Shown one piece after another: positions 47,838 through 58,937 of a stretch of 64,000 nt of DNA. The translations under genes were made by a program, and so were the position numbers. Under the pieces are notes generated by a model. It searched no databases. It was not told the origin of the DNA and saw only the letters and a list, made by a program, of their open reading frames with translations. The stretch covers positions 328,746-392,745 of the forward strand of contig JAVSML010000041.1 in the NCBI GenBank assembly GCA_038503035.1, in the 5' to 3' direction. This DNA is from Crocodylus rhombifer. Taxonomy: Eukaryota > Chordata > Crocodylia > Crocodylidae. The first letter of the stretch is position 1; each line of letters starts with the position of its first letter.

Positions 47838-50800
47838 CTGCAAAAGAAAAATGAGGATGCATACATAAAACTGGATCAGAAGTGAAGTGCTGCTTTTCTG
47901 ACACTCTCTAGGTCCGCTGCTACAGCATCACCGTCCACAACTAGAACGCTGACCTTCCTCCTGGGTGCAGAGCACGAGGCAGCACGCACTTCTGCCCATT
48001 TGGTTTAGCACGCTGCTGTAGTCATTTGCAGAATGGTGTGTGCATGTGTCAAACCTCGCAATGATATCACACAAAATACGCAAGGTTGACGCTGATGACA
48101 AAACTCCTATCATCTGAATGGAGGTAAGGCCAGGCCTACCACATGCAGGTTTGTAAACTGCTCTGTGGAACAGCAGATGCCAAGGTTTGCCTAGCACATT
48201 CTGTGCATGCTACTGTTTAATTCAGTCCTTGAAACTGAGTCATAAAAAACTCTGCAAGAGAAAAATTAATAATCTATAGAAAACTAAGTGTCATGGGGAT
48301 ACCCAGCTGTGGACACCTGTTCTCCTGCTCACTACAGACCCACCAGAGGAGATATACCCCAAATAGTGTTCCTCAGGCCAAGGCAAAGACTCAAAGGGAT
48401 TTTCTTCCCAGGAAAACAGTGGGAGAACTTGTCCATCCTTGTGGACACACAGGGGAGCCATGAGAAGGCACTGGAGAACGATCAGCTTCAAGGGATTTAG
48501 CCCAGCCCAAGTGAAAGTTGCTAGTTTGTGCCCTGGGGGGGGACGGGGGCAATGAACCAATTATTTACACTTACTTTTTGCCTTCCATTGGAAGCCAGAA
48601 CTAAATTGCTGGCAAGCAGATGCCACCAAAATCGTTTTGAGTGCAACAGCAGCATGAAACATCCTACATGCAGAACTGGAGAGACTGGAGTGAAAGCCAG
48701 ATCGCCAAAAGTTGCTTCTAGAAGCAAATTTCCTGTAAGGATGCCCTTCTACTGAGCATGGAGAATGCCACCTGTGATGGCAATCTTTCTGGAAGGAAGC
48801 TGGCCTTCCCTTAGTAAGTCCTTACTTGCTGAGCTGGAAATCCAACTGCTTGTAGTGGTAGTGAACAGCCACCGCGGAGTGGGGACACAGCAGGTAGTGG
48901 TTATCTTCCCAGCAGCGTCTCATCGCCTGAATGATGTCTTCGTCAGATACTGAACAGGAGCTCAGCACTTCAGAAAGCTTTGATTCACAAGGGGGGGAAG
49001 CAAAAACAAGCTCTCACAATCAGAAGCATGGCTGAAATTGCAAGTCTACCCATGGCAATTCATTAAAAAAAGGTATTGAAGTGAATTCTGTGCTGTTGCT
49101 ACTTGTATTCATGACTAATTCATGACTAACCTTTTTTATACTGCGGACCGGCACGGGAGCAGGACAGGGTGCATACAGCCAGCTGCCTCCCTCCCGGGGC
49201 TGCCCCACTGCCCAGCTTTAACCCCGCACATGACTACTGGCAGCAGAAGCTGCTTGCCCAGGCAGACAGACGGGAGTCTGAGCAGGGGGCCCATGCCATG
49301 ACCCAGCAGCCAACCCTTCGCGGCCTGGTACCAGGCCTTGGCCCAATGGTTGGGAACTTCTGCATTAGATGGTCTCACACAACAGAGAGAAAGGTATGAT
49401 CTCATCACAGAATCATTCCAGACAGTGCAAGGAGCAGATCTGATTCCACCTATATTAAGTGTCTAAGTGCAATCCTATTCCTCCCTGCTCGAGCCCTTGC
49501 AAAACCGTTACACTTCTACTTTTATAACATGCCTGTGCCTTAGCCCTAAGATTAATTCACAAGAAGCAGTGCAGAGGAGAAGGGCCCATCCATATTGTGC
49601 ATTAATGCTTTTTCCAAGAAACGTGCTTTGCTTCTAGAAGCAAAAAATTAACGTTTTGCTCCTAGAAGCAACTTGAACAAAGGGGAATAGGATCATACGT
49701 AGGTATCCAAGGTACCACCTGGATACCTAACAGATGGAACATGAGCTGGCCCTAAGGTTTTTTCCCACCTGATCAGCTCAGTTACATTGTTGGGGAACAT
49801 GGAGGAACAATCCAGGGATTTGAAAATAAATCAATTCCAAGGGAAATACAGCAAACTCAAATACTTGTAATGGGTGCAATTTTTCTCTTTAAAAAGGACT
49901 ATTACCAACATTGTTTTTCCATGTAGGTCACTGAAATTTAAACAATATGCAATTAATTCATTAATTAAACATGTCACCTTTTATTTTTATCCATTTTGTA
50001 TTTCACTCAGTTTGGACACTGATCCACCATATACTTGTTTAATGTTAAACATACGGGTAGTCCCGCTTAAGTCACTAGAACCAATGAAAAGAGAAAGGTA
50101 TGCCAAGACTTTTTGGACTGTTGGAACCAGATCCTGATCCAGTTATTTGTTATATAAGTGGGTCTGAGGCACTTACATGGACACACAACACATTTATTCT
50201 GGAATAGACAGATTTATTCCACAGCAAAAGTTGGGCACACACACAACACAGTGTTTTTGGTGCAAGTCATTCCATTCTGGGATAAAGCCATCCATCAGAA
50301 GCGATGAATAACTATACACCAGCATGATTTACACATACATAACAGTTCTGTGTCCATTTCCCTGATCAGGCATCAAAGATAAAGTCCACAAGCTGGATGC
50401 AGCCTGCAGAGACTGTCATCTGCTCCACCGTGCTGCCTGAACTGGTTCCAGGTGCTGGATTCAGTGCACAGAGCCAGTCCAACTTGCAGAGTGGCTCCAT
50501 GCTCCAACCCACCAGGCCTGGTGAGTTTGATATCCCCAATCTAATCTTATTTTGTTCCCCAGGTAGCTGTGTGCTTAATGCAAACCAGCTCTCTCACCAC
50601 GTGGAGGCTGCGTACTGTAATAGCCCCCAATCCAAGCAGCCAGCCTGGGACAACTGGCCTCTCCTTACTTCAAAGTGGAGTAAAATTCAGTAAAATGGTT
50701 ACACAGGAATCAGGTCACATGCCCACACCTGAAATGCCATCTTATTTCACCATGCTCAACCCCCTGAAAAAACCTAAGCATATCTACTTTGGTAAAATCC

Positions 50801-53800
50801 AGCCGTTTTAACCCTTATGCCAAAGTCACAAAAAAGAGATGAGAAGGATCCATCCACCTGTTGGGCGAACAGTTTTTGATGGGCTTGAGCAGGGTGGAAA
50901 GGGTCATACCTGGCACCTCTGTCCACTCAGTCACCTAACATGTGGAATGGGATCTAGCCCTTAGTAGACTCTTATTTAGTCCAATGACCTAGCAATACAG
51001 TTGGATTCGGGTCCTGCCACTGAAGAGGAATGTTTAAGCCCATCAAAATAATTGTAGGATTGGGGGGGTTGGCTGTGTTTATTAAAGAGAAACATCCAAC
51101 AGATTCTTTGACAATACGCACAGGATTTCTGGAACGATTCTCTCCACTATCCTCCTCCGGTGGAGGTTTTAGACTTCAGGACAAAAGCCCTTGCAAAACC
51201 AAACAGTTTATCTTTTAACACATTAATGGTTAATATTTTCCTTGGACATGTGCAAAGTGACTGACCTTTCTGTGCAGTTCTTCTGGGAGTTTGAGGCTTT
51301 TAGACATACAAAACTGCTCCATCAGAGCTTTAATCAAGCCACTGTCAGCATCTGAAAGCAACCAGAAGAGCCTCTCCATATTGTAAGGTTCCTAGGAAAT
51401 ACACATGTGACATGCTTGAATCACCATCTACCAAAGATTCAATGCAGAAAAGTGGAAAACCAACAACTGCTAGTGGTACCCTCAGTGCCTTAGATCCTAT
51501 TGCATCTCAGGTTCGGTCATACTTGATATTTTATTAGTAGATGTTAAGAGTTATGAACCCCAAAAGATAACAAAGCCAGTAGGGAAATACAGAGTGCCCG
51601 AGTGAGGGACTAACAAAAGAGGGATGGGGGTGAGGAGGGGAATGCAACTAGGGTACAGAAAATACAGTGTTAGCCAACTAAGTCTGGGGTGGGGGAGCAG
51701 CTGGAATTTTATTAGTAGATGTTAAGAGTTACACCGTGAGTGTGATCAATTGGAATTAAAGATTGATTGATGGGCTCTGTTCTGGCCCTTTATTTTTTCT
51801 TATTGACATATTGGTCTGCATGTTACTGCCACTATGATCCTGGAATTGCTTCTTCTGGAAAACCATTCACAAGGGATTTCATAGTTCAAGAGCTGATCTA
51901 TACATGAAAAGGGTTTTTGGTATATCTTTGGTTTTACTGCCATAAATTGACCTTCTTTTGATTTAGCATGCATCTTCTGCTTTATGTAGTTCACCTGGCA
52001 AGCACATAGCATTATACTGTGAGACGCTTCATATGGATATGAAGTCAAAGGAACTGTAATGCATCACACAGTTCACCCTTGGCACACCATGCACTCCTTC
52101 CCTTCTGGATCAGCCCATCTGCTTGCCTGTCTCCCCTGAGGTCATCTTAACCACGTGTCATGCTGACATCCTGGCACATGCTCCCTTTGCAACTTATGCG
52201 AATCCGTACTGCCAAATAAGGAACCTTTGAGGCTCATCAAAACCAATCTTCTGAAAGCCTCTGCAAGTCACAGGAATTAATGTGTGTATATCAGGTCCTG
52301 GAGGAGCATCTCTCCACTAAGGCACCCCAAGTGAAGACAAGAAACAATGGACACAAACTGCTTGAAGATTGCTTCAGATTGGACATAAGGAGAAACTTCC
52401 TTACAATTCGAGTGCCGAGGGTCTGGAACAGACTCCCCCCAGAAGTGGTACAATCACTGGCACAGGAGATCTTTAAAAACTGACCTGACACTTTGCTGAG
52501 GTCATCTGACCCTAGCAATCTTTCCTGCCCGTGTGCAGGGGGGCTGGACCCGATGATCTTGTAAGGTCCCTTCCAGCCCCTAACATCCATGAATCTATGC
52601 TTCACAGACGGCTTCCAAGAGGGTGGCAAAAAATATTGGGAAGTAAAGGAAATTAGTGGCCCAGAGTATGGATTATTCAGCTCCAAGGTGTAAAACTACA
52701 ATTGGCACCTCTTCTTTTCAGGAACAACAGCAAAAAAAAAAAAAATCTACCGCAGGAGAAAAGCTCGTCTCTGCTTCCTCTTTCTTGGAGGCCGGTGTGA
52801 GACTCTGCAACACGCTCCCATAAGAATTAAAGGACCAACACGAACATTGCCACCTTCCCCTCCAAAAGCAAAGCAGAGTCTCCGCCAGTCTGACCAACTG
52901 TTAACACAGAGCAACACAGCTATTGCAGCAGAACCAAAACCAAGCTGAAATACTACCCCTGCACACACAGCTCGCTACAGCAAAGCACGTAAGAAGGAAT
53001 GAACAATGAGACAGACAGTAACCTCATCATTTGATATGGGGCAGCAATGTTTTCCAGCAGGAGGCCAGAATGACTCGGCTATTGCCTGCCCATCTCAGAC
53101 CTGAAGACCCAGCCACCTCTGCTGCTTCTCCCTGCTGCTCAACTGTAAGTTGGCACAGGGGGAATCCCCCTCTGCCAGAGCCCAGGATGCAGCATGGCAT
53201 GACCAGAGCCCCCCCACCGCCAATTGCCGCTGAAGCCACAGTTTCATGGGCTGGATCTGGTCACAGGTTGCCACCCCCTGACTTGGTACACTTCTAGCAG
53301 GTATTCAGATAATGACAGAAATGAGGGTGGTATATAAGAACCAGTGCAGAACAGAACAAGGATAGCAAAAATAGTTTAGGCATAACATTCAGCACCTCCC
53401 CTGTTAGCCATGAATATACCTGGATATCCATTGCAGAAGCTAAAGTTGGTTGAACGTTTCCCAACAATGAGAAGTCTCCGTGCTGAACAGTCCTGTGAAT
53501 AATGTCATTGCTGTTTACTACAGCTATGAGCTGGATGGGCAGTCCCATCTTCTTTGCAATATATCCAGCTGGAAAAGAAAAATGTAAGTGCAGAGGGTTT
53601 CACCCCATGATGAAACATTCATAAAGCAAATGTCCAAGTGAAGTCATTGGGGAAAATCATTTGGGCAAATATATCAGGTTTGGCCAAATGTTATGTTTCA
53701 TATCACAACTATTAACAGCCTCTATCTCTATAATTTAGGCACCCACCAAAGACATTTAATTCCAGCAATGCCATTCTCCATGTGAGAAGTCTCAAAGCAA

Positions 53801-56800
53801 ACTGGATGGTTTCATGCATAGACTTGGAGTCCCGATAGGTCCCAACTACCAAATTAAGGGACAGGGACACATTCACAGAGGCTTTTCCTGTCCATAAGAT
53901 GTGACTAATACAGCTTAGATGGTTTTCCCCTGAAGTATAAAAAAGACCCATATCACACCAACTCCTGTATTATTGATTGAGGACCAATTGATTGAGTTTA
54001 CAAAAAATTTGGTTCCCCCAGTCCTCAGTGAGGTACATCCAGTTAAAAGGCTAGGGTAAAATTAATTTGCAAAGAGCTGCAAATTAGGTTAGTTTAGCTG
54101 CCATACTGCAGTTGCATTATTTTCTGATGTAGAAAGTCAGACACTCAAGATCTTACACCCTTCAGCATCTGATTCATTCAGTTCACATGGATTTCCAATA
54201 TGTTCATGATTGTATTATCTACGGTAGGCATCATAGGAGGGCTTGGGACTACCTGTGTCTCAAATAGTTCCAACAATGTACTAGGTGTTTAATATAAATA
54301 ATAGTGATACAAATGGTACAGGAGAAAGATCTTTTCTATTACAAACCCTCAGTTGTCAATAAAAAAAATAATAATATACTGTTCTTATGTTGCCCTTTAA
54401 ATCCATAGGACTCAAAGTGCCTAAACCTCCCCCACTGGACGCACCACAATGAATGCCCTACCCCTTCCTCTAACCTGTGAGGTTTCCTCCACCCCCTGTT
54501 GGCACGACAATCTCCACAGCTGGCAGAGGGGTTGCATCCAGAGAGGTAGTGCATTGAAAGTAAGCATAGAAGTGGTGAGCAATCTGCACCATAATCCTAG
54601 ACCAATTGATTGAGTTCAAACTCATCAGGTTATGTTTTCTGGCAAAATCTGTGTTGGCGAACAGCTCTTTGATTGGCCCATCGATTTCATCGCTATTCCC
54701 ATCAGCTGTTGAAGGGAAGGAGAAGAGGCCAGGGGTATTAACTGGAGTGCTGCTGAAGTTAGAAAGTGAGGCACAAAATATGTGGTTTGAGTAACTGAAC
54801 AAAATATGAGACTGGTTGCTAACTCTAGCCATGAAACTGGGAACTTGTGAACTGGGATTTTGGGTCATCCCTGAAGGCAGCAGCTGCTAGATAACCCAAC
54901 ACAGACCATCGTAGAGGGAGGAGCTTGTAACACTATTCCCATGAGTCCTTCTAATGTTAATGGCCAACATGTACTGGCATCAACCCAAAAGCACAGCTTG
55001 AATACAGATGTGGGTTCCAATTTTTAATTGTAACCCCAAGTTTTGGGGGGGTTTTGGAGTGAGGGTTTTCACTGGGGCCCATCTCCAGATTATTCCCAGA
55101 TAATAAGATATGGCTCTACTATAAAAAGGTATAGGAACCATTCCTGACATGACCAAGTTAACCCAGAGTCTACTTGAGCCAAAGTAAGGCATGAGTTCTT
55201 CACAGGAAGAATCAACAGAAGAATTCAATTTACTTCCAATGATTCCAAACCAAGGGAGGGGAAGACACAAAAGCATAGAGGACGTAGTACCTTTACAGGA
55301 AGATCTTTCTTTCAATGTGGACACAGTGCAGATAGATACGACTAGACAAGGTAATGGCTTTCAACCCATGACCAGAAAAGAAAGGAGCTCAGAGTCACCA
55401 GCCAAACAAGTCGGAAAATTAAGGCAAGTTTCCATACGGGCTCCAACTAGCCTTCCATTAGCAGAAGTACAGGGCACTGGGACCCTGAAGGTAGCAGCTG
55501 ATAGATAAGCCAAGATGGACCGTCACAGAAGGACCAGTTTGCAACACTATTCCCCACAAGTCCTAGTGTTAATGGCCAACCAACATGAAGGCATCAACCC
55601 AGCAATATTATAAAATAGATCATCCAACAAAATGCAAACCAGCAAACACATGAACGTTGTCTTCGATCACTGTTGTCATCTGTAATTCTTGCATCTGGCT
55701 GCAGAGACCTTTGGGTAACAGGACAATGATATCCATATTCTTTTCCCCTCTTATGCTTTCAATTGCTGAGCTTCCGGTGTCTCCCGCAGTTCCTGGTTCA
55801 AATTAAAATAGCCAAGAAAATAATGCAAGAGTTAATTAAGAGACAAAAGGTCGGTCAAATATATGTCAAATATGCATGGTTACCATTTTTTGGTCTAAGT
55901 TATTTTTAGTTAGTGGAGAGCACCTGGCATTGGGAAATAGCCTCTTCCCAATGGGCAGCTGTCAATATTACAATTACCATTAAGTGGCATACCTGTTTGT
56001 AGATTCAAGCAAAAGTTTAGGCACTTTTGTAAAGCACTTTAGGCACTTTTGTAAAGGCTTCAGGAGGTTGAACCAGTAAAGGTATCCTCTCTAGGTTAAG
56101 GAAGGCATACCATGCCACTGACTCTTCATTTTCTACAGAGGAGTTTCAGTAAACATTGGTTTCCATGGCTTATCCATTTGGTTTGCAAGCACCAGCATAA
56201 AATTCACCCCCATGCAATGGGTTCACACAAAGCCCTGTATAATATCTCAACAGCCTTTGCTCTGGGGTGAAATCTAAGTATGTTTCTTCCATCCTTTTTT
56301 TTTTCTCAACTGCAACCTACCTACTAGAATTGTGATGTGCTTCTTCCTTTTCTTCAGGAAATACTGTAAGAACTGTCCTGTGCAGGACATGGACAAATCC
56401 TTAAAGGCATAAGTTACACCATGCCAGAGCTCCAAAACATTCAAGCCATTCCTCAGCCTGGACAGATGTACTACATCTTTGTGTCTGACTCTGGTGAAGG
56501 CTCTGTCGATCAGGTCTACGGGGAAAAGGTTAAAGGGAACTGAAAGAACATGTACAAGGCATACCTCTGTAATACATCGTCTGCTTTGCCACTGTTCCTT
56601 ATGCCCATTGCAACTTTTACTACCAAGCTAAGGACTCTCCAATGTTGAAGAGGCAGAGAGGTAACCGAGAGAAATGCTCTGCACTACAGAGAGTCTGAAG
56701 ATTAGTACAAATTGGCTTCTGACTGCCAGTGTTTGCAACTACTGAGGGGCTGACCCAATAAATGGAAAAAAAATTAAATGAAATCATCAGCCCCTATTGT

Positions 56801-58052
56801 ACGCAGCAGGAGAAAGACATTTTCTCTTTCGCCCCATCTCCCCTCCGCATGCCCATAGGGGCCACTCCACCAGTCGTCCATGACAGAAACCACACAGGCG
56901 ACAGAGAACCCGCTAACATGCACATACAGCCAATACGGCACCCAACCTCTCTCAGACCGACCAGACATGCTCCTAGAAGGGGCTATCTACCCAGAACAGC
57001 TCTGTTGTCAGAGGCTACTCCCAGTCAACATAATGGTGCCCAACACCGCTGGGATTGCATCCATCTGCACCATAAATGCCCTGGAGACAGTATGCTGGGA
57101 AACTTGACTCATGCTTCCTGAAGATGACCTCTGCAGCCAGGGACAAAATACAGCCTTGTGTGTGTCAGGAGAACCTCCTATTCTTTTTTCCCTGAAGAGA
57201 AGCAGATGTCTAGCCAGCTTGCAACCTACTTTAATAACAAGAAACAGCAGGTGGATGGAACCAACTGGGAGAGAAAAGACAAGGTAACAAGATAAACTGC
57301 TGAAATTCTGGCCTCTAATGGCCTTCCTCGGTAAAAGAAAATTAGCCTTAGCATTAGCAAAGTGGTGCATTCATTGCACTATCCAAAGCATGAAGAACAA
57401 AACAGAACAAAACGTGATCTCCACGTGAAACAATGAATGAACGCTGCTCTGCCTTCAAGTCCAGAAAGGCTGTGGCCGAATGCTTTAACCAACTGATCAT
57501 CCTGACGCCAGGCTTAGACAATGAAACTTTAAAAACCAACTTGAGCAAGCAATCATCCACAGACAGGATTGTTAGGTATGGTCTAAACTGACTATGGATT
57601 TTTATCTCATTGTCTTGATTAGCTTTTATAACCCATGCGTCCCTCAATGGTTTAGTTGCTTTTTTTCTTTCCTCAATTCACCGTGCCTCTCCCAGCAGTG
57701 CCCCTCCTTTTCCCCTTTCCCTTCGTTACCCCCTGCACCTGATGAAGTAAGCTGCTGCTTACAAATGGCTATGCATCTCTGATTTGTTAGTCTATCAAGT
57801 GCAAATCAGCCCTGCCTTGTTTAACTTACCATTCAGCTCTTGCCTGGGGATGAGTTCAGGTGAGATGAAGAGCGAACACAGCTCTTTCACCAGCTGTGGG
57901 TAGGAGAAGTTGCTCCATGCTCGCAGGGTGTTAGAATCAAGCAGAGGAATTTCCTCAGGCATGAAAAGGCCACCATCTGGGGCATAGCCAGAAAAGAGGA
58001 CTCCTTCAAAATCAGTGCCCTCAGCGCCTCCGCGAGTGCTGATGTACTTCAT
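47618..58052 (-). CDS. THNSL2: THNSL2, threonine synthase-like 2 (8 coding exons, complete)
   Basis: Coding exons on the minus strand are 58052-57830, 56515-56321, 55792-55640, 54705-54475, 53568-53420, 51391-51266, 48977-48826 and 47837-47618. All introns are GT/AG and the phases join cleanly to 482 residues plus TGA, against 484 in human as I recall it. Visible motifs are STRG (5-8), [10 protein letters not shown] (21-30), the cofactor-binding stretch YAFKDLS with Lys113, GTAGDTG (140-146), SINWSR (222-227), the glycine loop PTGGGGN (259-265) and SASAAKF (418-424). The family is fold-type II pyridoxal-phosphate enzymes. In mouse the protein is a phospho-lyase on O-phosphohomoserine and O-phosphothreonine rather than a true threonine synthase, since mammals lack homoserine kinase. 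A human splice form is the secreted cytokine-like SOFAT. The start was chosen because ATG lies 13 bases after a splice acceptor in a good context (AACCATGA) and matches the family N-terminus. No frameshift or premature stop is seen. Confidence 0.96.
48826..48977 (-). CDS. THNSL2: THNSL2 coding exon 7 (residues 360-409)
   Basis: 152 bases, phase 0 to phase 2. Acceptor GAATCAAAG and donor AA|GTAAGG. It encodes the segment ending in the conserved [14 protein letters not shown]. The split codon joins exon 8 to give Asn410, which keeps the same spacing as human between this motif and TPRCCLAS. Confidence 0.93.
49118..49364. mobile_element. hAT-type remnant in THNSL2 intron 7 to 6 region
   Basis: CTAACCTTTTTTATACTGCG then GACCGGCACG on the left, and CCTGGTACCAGGCC with GGTTGGGAACTTCTGC on the right, match a common hAT family. 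It lies in the intron between exons 6 and 7. The left terminus is degraded. Confidence 0.6.
51266..51391 (-). CDS. THNSL2: THNSL2 coding exon 6 (residues 318-359)
   Basis: 126 bases, phase 0 to phase 0. Acceptor TTTCCTAG and donor AAG|GTCAGT. It encodes [17 protein letters not shown] and [10 protein letters not shown], matching the family segment that follows the AMDIQ motif. It is too short to stand out as an open frame and was placed by similarity and splice sites. Confidence 0.93.
51520..51735 (-). mobile_element. 3' end of unclassified retroelement, terminus duplicated
   Basis: It is the reverse complement of the 8.4-8.6 kb element end, including CAGAAAATACAGTGTTAGCC. The terminal string TTTATTAGTAGATGTTAAGA occurs twice, near 51530 and 51709. 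It lies in THNSL2 intron 5. Confidence 0.55.
52285..52598 (+). mobile_element. CR1 3' fragment in THNSL2 intron 5 (copy Q)
   Basis: The plus-strand frame reads [19 protein letters not shown] and [11 protein letters not shown], then the CR1 3' end GGTCCCTTCCAGCCCCTAAC. It is antisense to the gene. Confidence 0.9.
53420..53568 (-). CDS. THNSL2: THNSL2 coding exon 5 (residues 268-317)
   Basis: 149 bases, phase 1 to phase 0. Acceptor TTTTCCAG and donor CAG|GTATAT. It encodes [14 protein letters not shown], then [11 protein letters not shown] and LASAMDIQ, all strongly conserved in the family. The following intron is about 2 kb and carries a CR1 fragment and an unclassified retroelement end. Confidence 0.95.
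54475..54705 (-). CDS. THNSL2: THNSL2 coding exon 4 (residues 191-267)
   Basis: 231 bases, phase 1 to phase 1, acceptor CTTCAACAG and donor ACAG|GTTAGA. It encodes [10 protein letters not shown], then [11 protein letters not shown] (217-227), [10 protein letters not shown] and the glycine loop PTGGGGN (259-265), which in this fold grips the cofactor phosphate. Confidence 0.95.
54868..54990. repeat. local direct duplication in THNSL2 intron 3, copy 1
   Basis: CCCTGAAGGCAGCAGCTGCT, AACACTATTCCC and TGTTAATGGCCAAC recur in the same order at 55482-55605. The two copies are about 610 bases apart. Confidence 0.7.
55482..55605. repeat. local direct duplication in THNSL2 intron 3, copy 2
   Basis: CCCTGAAGGTAGCAGCTGAT, AACACTATTCCC and TGTTAATGGCCAAC parallel copy 1. 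Small indels separate them, so the event is not recent. Confidence 0.7.
55640..55792 (-). CDS. THNSL2: THNSL2 coding exon 3 (residues 140-190)
   Basis: 153 bases, phase 1 to phase 1. The acceptor is AACCAG and the exon opens with the GTAGDTG glycine motif, continuing with [12 protein letters not shown] and ELQMTTV. The donor is G|GTTTGC, a poor match to GTRAGT but the only GT here that keeps the phase and the family length. Vertebrate relatives I recall have Ser where this has Ala142. Confidence 0.92.
56321..56515 (-). CDS. THNSL2: THNSL2 coding exon 2 (residues 75-139, PLP lysine)
   Basis: 195 bases, phase 1 to phase 1, acceptor CCGTAG and donor GTAGGTTG. It encodes [16 protein letters not shown] followed by VTYAFKDLS, in which Lys113 is the expected Schiff-base lysine. 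Reading the genomic strand straight through gives no long frame because the exon is short, so it was recovered by protein similarity and splice phase. Confidence 0.95.
57655..57808 (+). repeat. dispersed repeat next to THNSL2 exon 1 donor
   Basis: A pyrimidine-rich stretch is followed by GATGAAGTAAGCTGCTGC and TTTGTTAGTCTATCAAGTGC, the signature 3' end of the family seen at 4.1 kb. It ends about 20 bases from the exon 1 splice donor. Confidence 0.55.
57830..58052 (-). CDS. THNSL2: THNSL2 coding exon 1 (residues 1-74)
   Basis: The exon holds the start ATG at 58052-58050 and ends in phase 1 at a strong donor (G|GTAAGTT) at 57830/57829. The untranslated part of the same exon reaches 58065, just after a pyrimidine-rich acceptor ending TTGCAG. 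It encodes the family N-terminal domain, including STRG and APDGGLF. The intron that follows is about 1.3 kb and begins some 20 bases from a dispersed repeat. Confidence 0.96.
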
Positions 58053-58204
58053 GGTTCCCCCAGCACTGCAAGAAGCACAATGGTTACAGCAGGTTCCCGC
58101 AGGATACCAGGCTTCGCAGGAGAGCAGATGTCTGAGGTTTCACTTTCCTGCAAAGGGAGAAGATCCACTCCCTGAATTATTGCAATCTAGTAAATAATGC
58201 AACT

Positions 58205-58300
58205 TGCATAAACAGCGCTGGGAGCAGGGCCCAGGACCCAGGTCTTCTCATCCCCAAGTGAGCATGCTAACCATTAAGATGTTTTCCACCTGCTAGGGTG
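58205..58300 (-). repeat. tRNA-derived SINE (minus)
   Basis: The minus strand reads CTTAATGGTTAGCATGCTC as box A and GACCTGGGTCCTGGG as a box B-like region. It lies about 140 bases upstream of the exon that holds the THNSL2 start codon. Confidence 0.6.
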
Positions 58301-58384
58301 CTCTCCTTCTGACCCCATGAGTCTTGCGTTCCTTTCTGCAGAGCGGTACTTCTATAGGAGGCATGAAGAGTGCCCCTTTATCCA

Positions 58385-58500
58385 GCCAAACTCATTGCCC
58401 AATGGTTAGGGCATTCTCCTGGGGGAAGGGAGATGTGGATTTTAGCTGAGCTAGGCTTAGGAGGGCCTAGAACCCAGGTCTCCAACTTACTGGGCTGTTA
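58385..58500 (+). repeat. tRNA-derived SINE (plus)
   Basis: CCCAATGGTTAGGGCATTC as box A and CTAGAACCCAGGTCTCC as box B-like. It is inverted relative to the SINE 85 bases to the left. Confidence 0.6.
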
Positions 58501-58719
58501 CTGAAAAGATTGTCAGCACCATCTTTTCTTCTTCCTCCTGACTAAAAAGAAAGCGGTGAGTTCTGCTCGGTTCACCTAAAGAAGAGTTGTAAGTACCTAC
58601 CCCGAGGAGAGGAATCAAAGCTGTGGCTTCTACGTATCGGTGTTGAACATTTAGCCCTGATGCATACATCTAAGCTCTAAAGAGAGGCTACTGAGCAAGG
58701 GGGGCTCCTTGACCCAAGT

Positions 58720-58925
58720 CAGTTAAGTCTGAATCAACCAGAGTCTGATTCAACTACATTCATCCCGATTTATCTTAAACGAGTTTCAGCCTTTTGAAAC
58801 TGGTTGATGTGCACTGAACTTCTGCTTCTGTTACAGGTTTAAACCAGTTTCTGATCACTTAAACTGGTTTATGTGTAACTTCTGTCTGGGATGCCTGTAG
58901 CATTGCCATCTTTAAAGCTAGGGAT
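58720..58925 (-). repeat. palindromic element: left arm plus centre
   Basis: Several AAACTGGTTT/AAACCAGTTT units and TGTGTAACTTCTGTCTGGG lead into the centre motif ATGCCTGTAGCATTGCCATC. It is complementary to the half at 12.6 kb. Confidence 0.6.
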
Positions 58926-58937
58926 GAAGGCATAGGC

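Noticed and set aside
55191..55508. Open frame of 105 codons inside THNSL2 intron 3, opposite strand
   Set aside because: No motif, no promoter and no splice context. It lies between the duplicated blocks and is probably chance.
57008..57647. Two minus-strand frames of 120 and 97 codons in THNSL2 intron 1
   Set aside because: They do not match the family between exons 1 and 2, and exon 1 joins exon 2 in phase without them.
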